Assembly: GCF_014268455.2 (NCBI RefSeq)
Contig: NZ_CP077085.1
Span: 5,497,001 to 5,561,000, forward strand
Source: Pseudomonas shahriarae
GTDB lineage: Bacteria > Pseudomonadota > Gammaproteobacteria > Pseudomonadales > Pseudomonadaceae
Direction of reading: 5' to 3'
DNA length: 64,000 bases
The notes under the pieces were generated by a model. That model was not told the DNA's origin. It made no database searches and saw only the letters and a list, made by a program, of their open reading frames with translations. Positions 44,439 through 53,528 of this stretch are shown piece after piece. Each line of letters starts with the position of its first letter. Position 1 is the first letter of the stretch. Position numbers and translations under genes: made by a program.

Positions 44439-44837
44439 ATGTACATCGGTAAAGCCGCGCAGTTGTCAGGCACGACGATCAAGGCGATTCGTCACTATGA
44501 GGACATCGGCTTGCTGCCACCGCCGCAACGCGAGGGGCGGTATCGGGTTTACTCGGCGCAGAGCGTGGAGCTGCTGACGTTTATCAAGTGCGCGCAGCAG
44601 TTGGGCTTCAAGCTCAAGGAGTTGCAGGGAATTCTCCACGGGCACCGTGGCGATGAGCTGCCGTGGCAGCGCGCCAACCAGGCGATCGCGCAAAAAAAGC
44701 TCGAGTTGATGACGCAGATCCAAGCCCTGCAACAGGTGCATGCAGGGCTGGTGGCGTTTGAGGGCAGCCTGGAGCAGGCCCAGGGTCAGTGCCAGTTTGC
44801 ACGTCTGGTGGAAACCGGCACTGCGCGCAACAGCTAG
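44439..44837 (+). CDS. MerR family regulator
   Basis: The 132-residue protein has the MerR helix-turn-helix (MYIGKAAQLSGTTIKAIRHYEDIGLLPPPQREGRYRVYSAQSVELL) and a coiled-coil helix in residues 80-110. It lacks the cysteine pair of metal-sensing MerR proteins. It follows the quinone-reductase gene, so a redox or quinone/xenobiotic response is likely. Its TAG and the stop of the next gene on the opposite strand share the same CTAG, so the genes converge with no gap. Confidence 0.9.
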   Translation: MYIGKAAQLSGTTIKAIRHYEDIGLLPPPQREGRYRVYSAQSVELLTFIKCAQQLGFKLKELQGILHGHRGDELPWQRANQAIAQKKLELMTQIQALQQVHAGLVAFEGSLEQAQGQCQFARLVETGTARNS

Positions 44838-46798
44838 TTCAGCAGATCGCCCCATTTGTTTTGCAGGGCGCGCTCTTCTGCCAGGATTTCCCGCGTCATG
44901 CTGTCAACCCATTGCTGGGCAAACCCATTGGCTTCACGCAGCAGCAGCATGATGTCATCGAGTTCAAAGTCGCCGGGTTTGGCCAAGTCCTTATGCTCAT
45001 CCAGCATCTTCCTGACCATTTCATTGAGCTGCTGCTTGGTGGCCATTTTGGCCAACCCCATCGCCAAGGGCAGCATGTCGTCTTCAGGCTTGACCTTGTT
45101 GCCAGGGCTACGCTCCGTGTAGTTCTCACAAATAATCGCGAACCCGGTAAAGAAGGCCTCGAAAACCCCATCTTGCTGGCGGATAGGCTCGGGGATTTTG
45201 TGAAAGGAGAATCCGTACATAAAGCCCAAGACGAAGAAAACCTGGCTTTCCAGCTCTTCATCCGGGAAGCCAATGAGTTTTTTCGCCTTGGGAATTACTG
45301 CGCCCAGGCAACTGATCGGCAACTGCCAGATAACCGCTGAATCCGGGTCGTCGCGCTGTTCCTGCTTCAGGTCGGCAAGGATCGCCTGCATCTTTTCAAT
45401 GGCCCGCTGCCCCGGTTGCACCACCGGTTCGTCGTCCATCAGCAAGTCATCGAGTTCGGCATGATAGGTCGGGGCCAGACGCGCCGTCGGGGTGATGTCT
45501 TGCAGCGCCGCAACCCGCTCGGCTTCGCCGGCCAACAGTTTATCGAGGAGCTTGTTGCGGTTGTCGAGGACGAAACGCACGAAGGTTTCTTCCTTGAGGG
45601 CCAGGCGCACGACACCGGGCAGAAAGGCGTAGATAAATGCGCCGAGCTTCTCGACATTGCCGTCATCGCGCAGGGCCGCCAGGGATGCCTCGCCGGTCTT
45701 GTCCTTGATGAACGGCAGGATCTTCGATTTGTTCTGCTCGATGGCCACGGCCACGTAGCCCAACAGCTTGTCCTTGCCGCTGACTTTTTTCTGCGGATCG
45801 TCAGGCGTTGTCTGTTCGATGACCGCCAAGGCGAGGATTTCTTCGGCAACCGGCTCTACAAGCACAGGCTCGGCTTCGGGCTTGGCGACGACCACTGCGA
45901 CGGCAGGTTGCGCCACCGCCACCACCGGCTGATCAACCAGCCCACGGCGGGCATCCCCCAGTGCCTCGTTGATCACCGAGAAGAACTCACCCAGCTCTTT
46001 CTCACCCACCTGGGTAAAGGTTCCGACCTTGCGCGAGTTGACGAACAGGTCGCGCTTTTCCACTGCCAACGAATCCAAGTGGCGCCAGAAAAACAGGCGC
46101 GGGGTGTCGAAGACCATCTTCACCGCCAGCTTGCTCTCGCCCATCAACACGCCTTCCTTGGCGCCGCCAAACAGGGTGTCGTCAATCAGCACCAACACCT
46201 CGTCTTCGCGCATGTTGGCGCCGTAGGAGTCCAGCGCCGCCTGCAGCTTTTTCTGCGGGATGTGCGGGCGCACATACACGCGCTCCAGCCCCAGCCGCTC
46301 AGCCAGGCTGAGGGTCATGTGCACAATTGAATCAACCTGGGCCGCCGACAGCTCTTGGTTGCCGGCCGAGGCCTTTACCGCCGCAGGCTTCGCCACCGGG
46401 GCCGATTGCTCGCCGCCCCGGGTCCGCAGCCATTCCTGCAACAGGGAAAAGCAATCGTGCAGATCGTCTTTGTCCGGCATGTTGAAGGCAATCGCCTGAC
46501 GCTTGTTGAGGAAGAGTTTGCTGCCCTTGAGCTCCAGGGCGTCCACTTCGTCATAGGCGTAGGCCACCGCGTCGCTGAAGCTCTCGCGGATGGCCAGGTA
46601 TTGCTGGCCGATCAAGCAACCGTCCTTGCCGCTGGCGAACATGGTGTCATCAATCAGCACGACCACTTCGCTGGGGTCCACGGTCAGGCCGTAGGCAGAA
46701 AGGGCGTTGCTCAAGAGTTTTTTCGGGATGTTGGGTGCGACATGAACCCGTCCCGAGCTTGAATATTTTTGGGCCTGCAAAAACTCCAACAACGACAT
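44834..46798 (-). CDS. Hypothetical 654-residue protein with a duplicated PH-like domain
   Basis: I do not recognise the full protein. Two copies of a unit of about 115 residues lie at residues 13-125 and 165-285: each contains P-x-I-P-x-K-x-L, then EV.VLIDDT.F..-KDG/KEG and hydrophobic strands, a pattern seen in bacterial PH-like modules. A Pro/Val-rich linker near residues 295-330 follows and the second half is helical and acidic, without obvious membrane segments. GGGAGATAGGGAT precedes ATG 46798. It may be cotranscribed with the small membrane protein that starts upstream, 97 bases away, and both are divergent from a WYL regulator. Confidence 0.75.
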   Translation of the reverse strand: MSLLEFLQAQKYSSSGRVHVAPNIPKKLLSNALSAYGLTVDPSEVVVLIDDTMFASGKDGCLIGQQYLAIRESFSDAVAYAYDEVDALELKGSKLFLNKRQAIAFNMPDKDDLHDCFSLLQEWLRTRGGEQSAPVAKPAAVKASAGNQELSAAQVDSIVHMTLSLAERLGLERVYVRPHIPQKKLQAALDSYGANMREDEVLVLIDDTLFGGAKEGVLMGESKLAVKMVFDTPRLFFWRHLDSLAVEKRDLFVNSRKVGTFTQVGEKELGEFFSVINEALGDARRGLVDQPVVAVAQPAVAVVVAKPEAEPVLVEPVAEEILALAVIEQTTPDDPQKKVSGKDKLLGYVAVAIEQNKSKILPFIKDKTGEASLAALRDDGNVEKLGAFIYAFLPGVVRLALKEETFVRFVLDNRNKLLDKLLAGEAERVAALQDITPTARLAPTYHAELDDLLMDDEPVVQPGQRAIEKMQAILADLKQEQRDDPDSAVIWQLPISCLGAVIPKAKKLIGFPDEELESQVFFVLGFMYGFSFHKIPEPIRQQDGVFEAFFTGFAIICENYTERSPGNKVKPEDDMLPLAMGLAKMATKQQLNEMVRKMLDEHKDLAKPGDFELDDIMLLLREANGFAQQWVDSMTREILAEERALQNKWGDLLN

Positions 46799-46895
46799 AT
46801 CCCTATCTCCCTTTCTGATTTTTTTCAGCGTCATTGCGCCTGGCCATCGGAGGTTGCGCGGCAGAATAGCACTAGGCCACTATCCCGATCACCCT

Positions 46896-47129
46896 TCAAG
46901 ACAGCTCCAGCCTTACCTTCAGCTCCTGGACCCGCGCCCGCTCTGCCCGCAAAGCGCGCTTGAGCTCACGGTTTTCCATCTCGCGGATCTTTGCCCAGCG
47001 TGCCGCCGAACGGCACCCTGCAACGAACGTCCAGATTTCCCGCAGGCGCAGGTACTGCATCAACAGCACCAGCAAAATCACGCCAATGAGTACCAACGCA
47101 CTTGTCGAAATAACCTCCGACATCCCCAT
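46896..47129 (-). CDS. Small membrane protein with coiled coil
   Basis: The 77-residue protein has one hydrophobic helix (residues 9-27), then a basic segment and a charged helix with a heptad-like pattern (EMENRELKRALRAERARVQELKVRLE). AAGGAAG lies before ATG 47129; a second ATG follows two codons later. It is the first gene after the WYL divergent promoter region. Function unknown; a membrane anchor or partner of the following 654-residue protein is an inference from gene order. Confidence 0.65.
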   Translation of the reverse strand: MGMSEVISTSALVLIGVILLVLLMQYLRLREIWTFVAGCRSAARWAKIREMENRELKRALRAERARVQELKVRLELS

Positions 47130-47199
47130 GTCCTGCTTCCTTTTAGTGAGTTCGAGCGATCTCGAAGACAGCCAAAAGATATGTCGTGTTTTATTACAG

Positions 47200-47214
47200 G
47201 TCTACACTGTAGAC
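47200..47214. promoter_or_regulatory. Perfect 15-base palindrome in the divergent promoter region of the WYL regulator
   Basis: GTCTACA-C-TGTAGAC is a perfect two-fold palindrome 38 bases upstream of the WYL gene and 71 bases upstream of the small membrane protein gene. Its size and position fit an operator of a dimeric WYL-domain autoregulator. Confidence 0.7.
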
Positions 47215-47251
47215 AGATACAGGTAAAGTAATCGCACATATGGGAGGGGTC

Positions 47252-48124
47252 ATGAAACGCAAACAATCCGTCGAACAGGTACGCTGGGACCTGGCACTTC
47301 GCTATCGTTTGATCGAGACCGTCGCCTGGTGGGAGGGCCGCCTGACCACGGGGCACTTGATCCAGAGCTTTGGCATCAGCCGCCAGCAGGCCTCGAAAGA
47401 CATCAACACCTACATCACCGAACATGCGCCCCGAAACTTGACATATGACAAGCAGCTCAAGGGCTACATCCCGAGCAAGCACTTCAAGCCGCGCTTTATC
47501 GACGACAGCGCCAGCGCCTATTTACACCTGCTGTACCAGAACAACGAACGCGCACCACACATTGAAGGGCTAGCGCTGGCCTATGCCCATACCAAGGTGC
47601 TGGAGGTGCCGGACCGCAGCATCCGCCCACAAATCCTGCGCCCACTGCTCAAGGCTTGCCGCGAAGGTTTGCGCCTGGAAACCGAGTACGTGTCCCTGGC
47701 CAACCCCGAGCCGGAGGTGCGCCTGATTGCCCCGCACACCCTGGTGTACACCGGCATGCGCTGGCACGTGCGGGCCTACTGCGAGAAGAACGGCAAATAC
47801 CGCGACTTTGTGCTCAGCCGCCTGCGCGGCGAACCGGAGTTGCTGGGCAAATCCGAGAACCTGATCGGCGATGACCACGTCTGGGAAACCGCCGTGAACC
47901 TGGTGATCACCCCGGACCAGCGCCTGGCGGCGGCGCAACGGGCAATCATCGAGGCGGATTTCGGCATGCTCGATGGGCAGTTGGTGATCCCCAGTCGCCA
48001 GGCCCTGGTGAAGTACGTCCTGCAGCGCTACCAGATTGATCCGAAGAACCTCGACCCCAAACCCGAGGCCCAGCAGATTGTGGTGAAGAACCTGCAGGAG
48101 CTGAAGCCTTGGCTGTATGACTGA
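47252..48124 (+). CDS. WYL-domain transcriptional regulator (BrxR/CapW-like architecture)
   Basis: The 290-residue protein has an N-terminal winged helix-turn-helix (YRLIETVAWWEGRLTTGHLIQSFGISRQQASKDINTYI), a WYL domain with LVYTGMRWHVRAYCEKNGKYRDFVLSRLRG, and a C-terminal extension. This order is that of BrxR/CapW-type regulators, which often sit beside anti-phage systems, though many WYL proteins have no such link. It is divergent from a two-gene unit of unknown function and lies near a perfect palindrome. GGGAGG at 47241-47246 supports ATG 47252 over an ATG 12 bases earlier. Confidence 0.85.
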   Translation: MKRKQSVEQVRWDLALRYRLIETVAWWEGRLTTGHLIQSFGISRQQASKDINTYITEHAPRNLTYDKQLKGYIPSKHFKPRFIDDSASAYLHLLYQNNERAPHIEGLALAYAHTKVLEVPDRSIRPQILRPLLKACREGLRLETEYVSLANPEPEVRLIAPHTLVYTGMRWHVRAYCEKNGKYRDFVLSRLRGEPELLGKSENLIGDDHVWETAVNLVITPDQRLAAAQRAIIEADFGMLDGQLVIPSRQALVKYVLQRYQIDPKNLDPKPEAQQIVVKNLQELKPWLYD

Positions 48125-48216
48125 AAAACCCCGGTGCGCTCAAGCGCCCCTCATTTGCCCCTCCCCCCCCTATCTGCTAGTGTCGCGCCCGTTTACCGTC
48201 AACCGGAATAGCCGCC

Positions 48217-48459
48217 ATGGCCCGCAAAAAAGTTGCACTCGATTTCGAACAATCCCTCGCCGATCTGCAAACCCTGGTCGAGCGTCTGGAGAACGGCGAG
48301 TTGTCGCTGGAAGACTCGTTGACGGCGTTTGAGCAAGGTATTGGCCTGACCCGCGATTGCCAGAGCGCTCTGGCGCAGGCGGAGCAGAAGGTCCAGGTGT
48401 TGCTGGAACGGGATGGGGAGTTGGCCGAAGAACCTTTCGACGCGGAACAAGCGCAATGA
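48217..48459 (+). CDS. xseB: Exodeoxyribonuclease VII small subunit
   Basis: The 80-residue protein has the XseB signature [33 protein letters not shown] and a helical tail. It forms the small subunit of the nuclease that trims single-stranded DNA to oligonucleotides; xseA is not in the window. ATG 48217 follows closely the ribosome-site-like GGAATAGCC. The stop overlaps the ispA ATG (ATGA), so translation is coupled. Confidence 0.95.
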   Translation: MARKKVALDFEQSLADLQTLVERLENGELSLEDSLTAFEQGIGLTRDCQSALAQAEQKVQVLLERDGELAEEPFDAEQAQ

Positions 48460-49343
48460 TCGACGTTTATCAGGCCAGCAGTCAGGCCCGGGTCAATGCT
48501 GCGCTGGAACCGCTGTTTGTGGCGCCAAGCCCGGAGTTGGCCAGGCTGTATGAAGCCATGCGCTATAGCGTGATGAACGGCGGCAAGCGCGTACGGCCTT
48601 TGCTCGCCTATGCGGCCTGTGAGGCGCTGGGCGTGGACGCCGCGCAAGCCAATGGCGCGGCGTGTGCGGTGGAATTGATTCATGCCTATTCGCTGGTGCA
48701 TGACGATTTGCCAGCCATGGACGATGACGATCTGCGTCGCGGCCAGCCCACTACCCATAAGGCTTTTGACGAAGCCTGTGCGATCCTCGCCGGCGACGGC
48801 CTGCAAAGCCTGGCGTTCAGTGCCCTGCTCGACCCGCGTTTGAGCGGTGTGAATGCCGAGATCCGCCTGCGCATGGTCACTGCGTTGGCCGCCGCCGCAG
48901 GCCCGGCCGGTATGGTCGGGGGCCAGGCAATTGACCTCGGCTCGGTCGGCCTCAAGCTGGACCAGCAAGCCCTGGAGTATATGCACCGGCACAAGACCGG
49001 GGCGCTGATCGAGGCTGCCGTGCACCTCGGCGCCCTGGCCAGTGGTCGCGCCGAAGCGGCGCAGTTGGCTGCTTTGCAGATCTATGCCCGGGCCATCGGC
49101 CTGGCGTTCCAGGTGCAGGACGATATTCTCGACGTGGAAAGCGATACCGCGACCCTCGGCAAGCGCCAGGGCGCCGATATTGCCCGTGACAAGCCGACTT
49201 ATCCGTCGCTGTTAGGGCTGGATGCCGCCAAGGCCTATGCCCTGGAGCTGCGCGACCAGGCCCTGGCCGCCCTGCGACCATTCGACGCGGCAGCCGAGCC
49301 GCTGCGTGACCTGGCGCGGTATATCGTCGAACGCCGCCACTGA
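48456..49343 (+). CDS. ispA: Farnesyl diphosphate synthase IspA
   Basis: The 295-residue protein has both aspartate-rich motifs of prenyl synthases: [14 protein letters not shown] around residue 85 and DDILDVE around residue 225, and the [12 protein letters not shown] motif near the N-terminus. It makes farnesyl diphosphate from isopentenyl and dimethylallyl diphosphates in the cytoplasm. ATG 48456 overlaps the xseB stop; the longer frame start in xseB is rejected. It is 110 bases before dxs. Confidence 0.95.
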   Translation: MIDVYQASSQARVNAALEPLFVAPSPELARLYEAMRYSVMNGGKRVRPLLAYAACEALGVDAAQANGAACAVELIHAYSLVHDDLPAMDDDDLRRGQPTTHKAFDEACAILAGDGLQSLAFSALLDPRLSGVNAEIRLRMVTALAAAAGPAGMVGGQAIDLGSVGLKLDQQALEYMHRHKTGALIEAAVHLGALASGRAEAAQLAALQIYARAIGLAFQVQDDILDVESDTATLGKRQGADIARDKPTYPSLLGLDAAKAYALELRDQALAALRPFDAAAEPLRDLARYIVERRH

Positions 49344-49408
49344 TTACGGCGGCGATTACCGCCGCATATCGGCCAAGTTCGGTGCTCTGCGTGGGCAGTT
49401 TGCGATGC

Positions 49409-49437
49409 TTGAGGTAAACTGCCGCCTCTTCTATACC
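49409..49437 (+). promoter_or_regulatory. dxs: Candidate sigma70 promoter of dxs
   Basis: TTGAGG (49409-49414) and TATACC (49432-49437) have exactly 17 bases between them. The -10 ends only 16 bases before the dxs ATG and no Shine-Dalgarno is visible, so the transcript would have a very short leader. Confidence 0.45.
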
Positions 49438-49453
49438 TATAACGATTCGCCTG

Positions 49454-51352
49454 ATGCCCACGACGTTTCAAGAGATTCCCCGCAAGCGCCCGACCACGCC
49501 GCTGCTGGACCGTGCCAACACGCCGGCCGGCTTGCGCCGTCTGGGTGAAGCCGAGCTGGAAACCCTGGCCGATGAGTTGCGCCTGGAATTGCTCTACACG
49601 GTCGGCCAGACCGGTGGGCATTTTGGTGCAGGCCTGGGCGTCATCGAGCTGACCATCGCGCTGCATTACGTATTCGACACCCCGGACGACCGGCTGGTGT
49701 GGGACGTGGGTCACCAGGCGTATCCGCACAAAATCCTCACCGGACGCCGCGAGCGCATGGCTACCTTGCGCCAGAAGGACGGCATCGCCGCCTTCCCGCG
49801 CCGCTCCGAGAGCGAATACGACACCTTTGGCGTCGGCCACTCCAGCACCTCGATCAGCGCAGCCCTGGGCATGGCGATTGCCGCCCGTCTGCAAAACAGC
49901 GATCGCAAGGCAATTGCCGTGATCGGTGATGGCGCGCTGACAGCCGGCATGGCGTTTGAAGCGTTGAACCATGCGCCGGAAGTGGACGCCAATATGCTGG
50001 TGATCCTCAACGACAACGACATGTCGATCTCGCGCAATGTCGGTGGTTTGTCCAATTACCTGGCAAAGATTCTGTCCAGCCGCACCTACGCCAGCATGCG
50101 CGAAGGCAGCAAAAAAGTGCTTTCACGCCTGCCCGGCGCGTGGGAAATTGCCCGCCGCACCGAAGAATACGCCAAGGGCATGCTGGTCCCCGGCACCCTG
50201 TTCGAAGAGCTGGGCTGGAACTATATCGGCCCGATCGACGGCCACGACCTGCCGACCCTGATCGCCACCCTGCGCAATATGCGCGACCTCAAGGGCCCGC
50301 AGTTCCTGCATATCGTCACCAAGAAAGGCAAAGGCTTCGCCCCGGCGGAAGTCGACCCGATTGGTTACCACGCCATCACCAAGCTCGAACCGCTGGACGC
50401 GCCCGTGGCGGCGCCAAAAAAGGCCAGCGGGCCGAAGTACTCCGGTGTATTTGGCGAATGGCTGTGCGACATGGCCGCTGCCGACCCGCGCCTGGTGGGC
50501 ATTACCCCAGCGATGAAGGAAGGCTCGGACCTGGTGGCGTTCAGCGAGCGTTTCCCGCTGCGTTACTTCGATGTGGCGATTGCCGAGCAACATGCGGTGA
50601 CCTTTGCCGCCGGCATGGCCTGCGAAGGCGCCAAACCGGTGGTGGCGATCTACTCGACCTTCCTGCAGCGCGGTTATGACCAGCTTATTCACGATGTGGC
50701 GGTGCAGAACCTCGACGTGCTGTTCGCCATCGACCGCGCCGGCTTGGTGGGCGAAGACGGCCCGACCCATGCCGGCAGCTACGATCTGTCGTACTTGCGC
50801 TGCATCCCCGGCATGCTGGTGATGACCCCGAGCGACGAGAACGAGCTGCGCAAGATGCTCAGCACCGGCCACCTGTACAACGGCCCGGCAGCGGTACGTT
50901 ACCCCCGTGGCAACGGCCCGGATGCGGTGATCGAGAAAGACCTGGAACCGATCGAGATCGGCAAGGGCATCGTGCGGCGCCAGGGTAGCAAGACCGCGTT
51001 CCTGGTGTTTGGCGTGCAACTGGCCGAAGCCCTGAAAGTGGCGGAGAAAATCGACGCCACCGTGATTGACATGCGCTTTGTCAAACCCCTCGACGAAGCC
51101 CTGGTGCGCGAGATCGCCGGCAGCCATGAATTGCTGGTGACCGTTGAAGAAAACGCCATCATGGGCGGCGCCGGTGCGGCCGTCAGCGAATTCCTGGCGC
51201 GGGAGAACATCCTCAAGTCGGTGCTGCACCTAGGCTTGCCGGACATTTATGTGGAGCACGCCAAACCCGCGCAGATGCTGGCTGAGTGTGGGCTGGATGA
51301 AGCGGGGATCGAGGCTGCGGTTCGCCATCGCATGGCTTTGCTCGGCCTGTAA
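49454..51352 (+). CDS. dxs: 1-deoxy-D-xylulose-5-phosphate synthase
   Basis: The 632-residue protein begins [20 protein letters not shown], then [27 protein letters not shown], and holds the thiamine diphosphate motif [36 protein letters not shown] and the transketolase-like [28 protein letters not shown]. It makes DXP from pyruvate and glyceraldehyde-3-phosphate, the first step of the MEP isoprenoid route, linked to ispA upstream. Length and N-terminus match the PAO1 enzyme as I recall it. Confidence 0.97.
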   Translation: MPTTFQEIPRKRPTTPLLDRANTPAGLRRLGEAELETLADELRLELLYTVGQTGGHFGAGLGVIELTIALHYVFDTPDDRLVWDVGHQAYPHKILTGRRERMATLRQKDGIAAFPRRSESEYDTFGVGHSSTSISAALGMAIAARLQNSDRKAIAVIGDGALTAGMAFEALNHAPEVDANMLVILNDNDMSISRNVGGLSNYLAKILSSRTYASMREGSKKVLSRLPGAWEIARRTEEYAKGMLVPGTLFEELGWNYIGPIDGHDLPTLIATLRNMRDLKGPQFLHIVTKKGKGFAPAEVDPIGYHAITKLEPLDAPVAAPKKASGPKYSGVFGEWLCDMAAADPRLVGITPAMKEGSDLVAFSERFPLRYFDVAIAEQHAVTFAAGMACEGAKPVVAIYSTFLQRGYDQLIHDVAVQNLDVLFAIDRAGLVGEDGPTHAGSYDLSYLRCIPGMLVMTPSDENELRKMLSTGHLYNGPAAVRYPRGNGPDAVIEKDLEPIEIGKGIVRRQGSKTAFLVFGVQLAEALKVAEKIDATVIDMRFVKPLDEALVREIAGSHELLVTVEENAIMGGAGAAVSEFLARENILKSVLHLGLPDIYVEHAKPAQMLAECGLDEAGIEAAVRHRMALLGL

Positions 51353-51364
51353 ACCGGACCAAAC

Positions 51365-51450
51365 TGTGGGAGCTGGCTGGCCTGCGATGCAAACACTTCG
51401 GTCTTTCAGAGAGACCGGGTGATGCGATCGCAGGCCAGCCAGCTCCCACA
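51365..51450. repeat. REPIN between dxs and btuB
   Basis: Arms 51365-51388 and 51427-51450 are perfect 24-base reverse complements around a spacer that holds a second hairpin (CGGTCT..AGACCG). The core GGGAGCTGGCTGGCC is a REP variant. It probably ends the dxs transcript. Confidence 0.9.
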
Positions 51451-51486
51451 TTTGTTTTGTATTGCCTTGGAATCCATGGACGGCCC

Positions 51487-53382
51487 ATGAAACACCTTCG
51501 ACTTGCCCTGCCACTCCTGCTCTTGCCCACTGCGGACCTGCTCGCCGACACCCGCGACGCCGCCCTGAAGCTCCCCGATGTGGTGATCAGCGCCAACCGC
51601 CAGGTGCAGGCACGCAATGACAGCAGTGCTGCCAACACCGTGTTTACCCGGGACGATATCGACCGCCTGCAACCCTCCAGCCTGACCGACCTGCTCAGCC
51701 GCGTGCCCGGCGTGCAAGTGGCGCGCACCGGTGGCCGGGGCAGCTTGCCGGGGATTTTCATACGCGGCACCAAGTCCGCGCAAAGCCTGGTGCTGGTGGA
51801 TGGCCAGCGGATTGCCAATAGCACGTCCGGCGACAGCGGCCTGCAATACCTGAATATTGATCAGATTGAGCGGGTAGAAGTGCTGCGCGGGTCGCGCTCG
51901 GTGATTTACGGCAGCGATGCGATTGGCGGGGTGATCCAGGTATTTACCCGCCGCAATGCCGGACCAGGCCTGCTGCCGCGCTTGAAGCTGGGCTTTGGCA
52001 GCCACAACACCTGGGAACGCAGCCTGGGCCTGTCGGGCGGCGATGAACGCACGCGCTTCAACCTGGGCGCGAGCCTGGATGACACCGCCGGTATCGACTG
52101 GAGCCACACCTCCTTCCCCAGCGACCGCGACCATGATGCCTATCGCAATAAGTCGCTGAGCTTGAACCTGAGCCATGAGTTCAGCGATGAGCTGGAGGTG
52201 GGTTTCAACCTGCTGGATAGCCGGGGCAAGTCGGAATATGACAACAGCTTTGGTCGCTATGATTTCGCTATCGGGCAAAGTGTCGGCCAGAAGCCCTACA
52301 CCGACTACACCGTCAGCAGCGCCAGCGCGTACATCGACGCCCAACTCAACGAGGCCTGGCAGACCCGCGTGGAGCTGGGCCACAGCGAAAACCGCGACAC
52401 CAAACGCGACAAGCTCAGCACTGACTTCAGTGTGTTCAACACCTATCGCGACTCGATCAACTGGCAGAACGACCTGACGCTCGATCAGCAGAACAGCCTG
52501 ATTCTCGGCGGTGATTGGTATGAAGACCGTTTTCACGGCAGCACCACGTTCAGCGAAAACAGCCGCTGGAACCGCGCCGCGTTTATCCAGCATCGTTTCA
52601 AGGGCGAGTGGTTTTCCACCGAACTGGGGCTGCGCCGCGACGACAACCAGCAATTCGGCGGGCAGAACAGTTGGAGCGGCACGCTGACCCTGCCGGTCAA
52701 TAGCGATAACGATTTACTACTGAGTTACAGCGAAGGCTTTCGTGCGCCGAGCTTCAACGATCTGTACTACCCCGGCGGCAGCAACCCCTACCTCAAGCCC
52801 GAGCACTCGAAAAGCTATGAGTTGCAATGGCGCAGCCAACTGACCGACACCACACGCCTGGAAACCTCTCTGTATCGCACTGATCTCAAGGACGCCATCA
52901 TCGCGCAGCGGCAGAACAACTACATTCCGTACAACGTCGCCAACGCCCGCATCAACGGCTTCGAAGCCGCCCTCAAGCAAGAGTTCTTCGGCTGGCAAGG
53001 CAACCTCGGCCTGTCGATCATCGACCCACGCGACCGCAACAGCGGCCACACCCTGGCACGCCGTGCCCGGCGCACCCTGAACCTGGACCTGGATCGGCAG
53101 TTCGAACAATTGAGCCTGGGCGCCAGTTGGCAGGCCATCAGCAGCAGCTACGATGCCGAAGACAACAAGCACCGCCTCTCGGGCTATTACCTGCTGGGGT
53201 TGCGCAGCGGTTGGGCGCTGAATCGGGAAGTGGCGCTGTCGCTGAAGGTCGATAACCTGCTGGATCGCCGCTATACGCGGGCCTGGTACAGCTATGACGA
53301 TCCAAACTTCGAGAACAACCAGCCGTACCGCGAAGAAGGCCGGACGTGGATGCTTGGGGTGACGTGGACGCCGCAGCTCTGA
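51487..53382 (+). CDS. btuB: TonB-dependent vitamin B12 receptor BtuB-like
   Basis: The 631-residue protein has a signal peptide (LALPLLLLPTADLLA), a TonB-box-like LPDVVISANR, a plug with FIRGTKSAQSLVLVDGQRI and IERVEVLRGSRSVIYGSDAIGGVIQV, and a barrel ending in the C-terminal strand WMLGVTWTPQL. Length and plug features fit BtuB, which imports cobalamin across the outer membrane; EutBC in the same window needs B12. I chose ATG 51487 over a frame start 30 bases upstream that lies in the REPIN tail. No cobalamin riboswitch was seen upstream. A siderophore receptor is the alternative. Confidence 0.85.
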   Translation: MKHLRLALPLLLLPTADLLADTRDAALKLPDVVISANRQVQARNDSSAANTVFTRDDIDRLQPSSLTDLLSRVPGVQVARTGGRGSLPGIFIRGTKSAQSLVLVDGQRIANSTSGDSGLQYLNIDQIERVEVLRGSRSVIYGSDAIGGVIQVFTRRNAGPGLLPRLKLGFGSHNTWERSLGLSGGDERTRFNLGASLDDTAGIDWSHTSFPSDRDHDAYRNKSLSLNLSHEFSDELEVGFNLLDSRGKSEYDNSFGRYDFAIGQSVGQKPYTDYTVSSASAYIDAQLNEAWQTRVELGHSENRDTKRDKLSTDFSVFNTYRDSINWQNDLTLDQQNSLILGGDWYEDRFHGSTTFSENSRWNRAAFIQHRFKGEWFSTELGLRRDDNQQFGGQNSWSGTLTLPVNSDNDLLLSYSEGFRAPSFNDLYYPGGSNPYLKPEHSKSYELQWRSQLTDTTRLETSLYRTDLKDAIIAQRQNNYIPYNVANARINGFEAALKQEFFGWQGNLGLSIIDPRDRNSGHTLARRARRTLNLDLDRQFEQLSLGASWQAISSSYDAEDNKHRLSGYYLLGLRSGWALNREVALSLKVDNLLDRRYTRAWYSYDDPNFENNQPYREEGRTWMLGVTWTPQL

Positions 53383-53401
53383 GGTTGTCCGGGCCGACGC
53401 C

Positions 53402-53521
53402 ATCGCAGGCAAGCCAGCTCCCACATGTGTTCTGTGGTGTGGCCAAAATATTCTGCACTGCCGAGCGCCCACCTTTTGATGTGTGAATACAGTCAAATGT
53501 GGGAGCTGGCTTGCCTGCGAT
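53402..53521. repeat. REPIN between btuB and btuF-like gene
   Basis: Arms 53402-53426 and 53497-53521 are perfect 25-base reverse complements of the REP core (GGGAGCTGGCTTGCCTGCGA), separated by 70 bases. It lies between convergent gene ends and could act as a terminator for both. Confidence 0.9.
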
Positions 53522-53528
53522 AGCGCTC

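Noticed and set aside
51353..51486. Cobalamin riboswitch before btuB
   Set aside because: The interval is filled by a REPIN and lacks the length and conserved parts of a B12 riboswitch.
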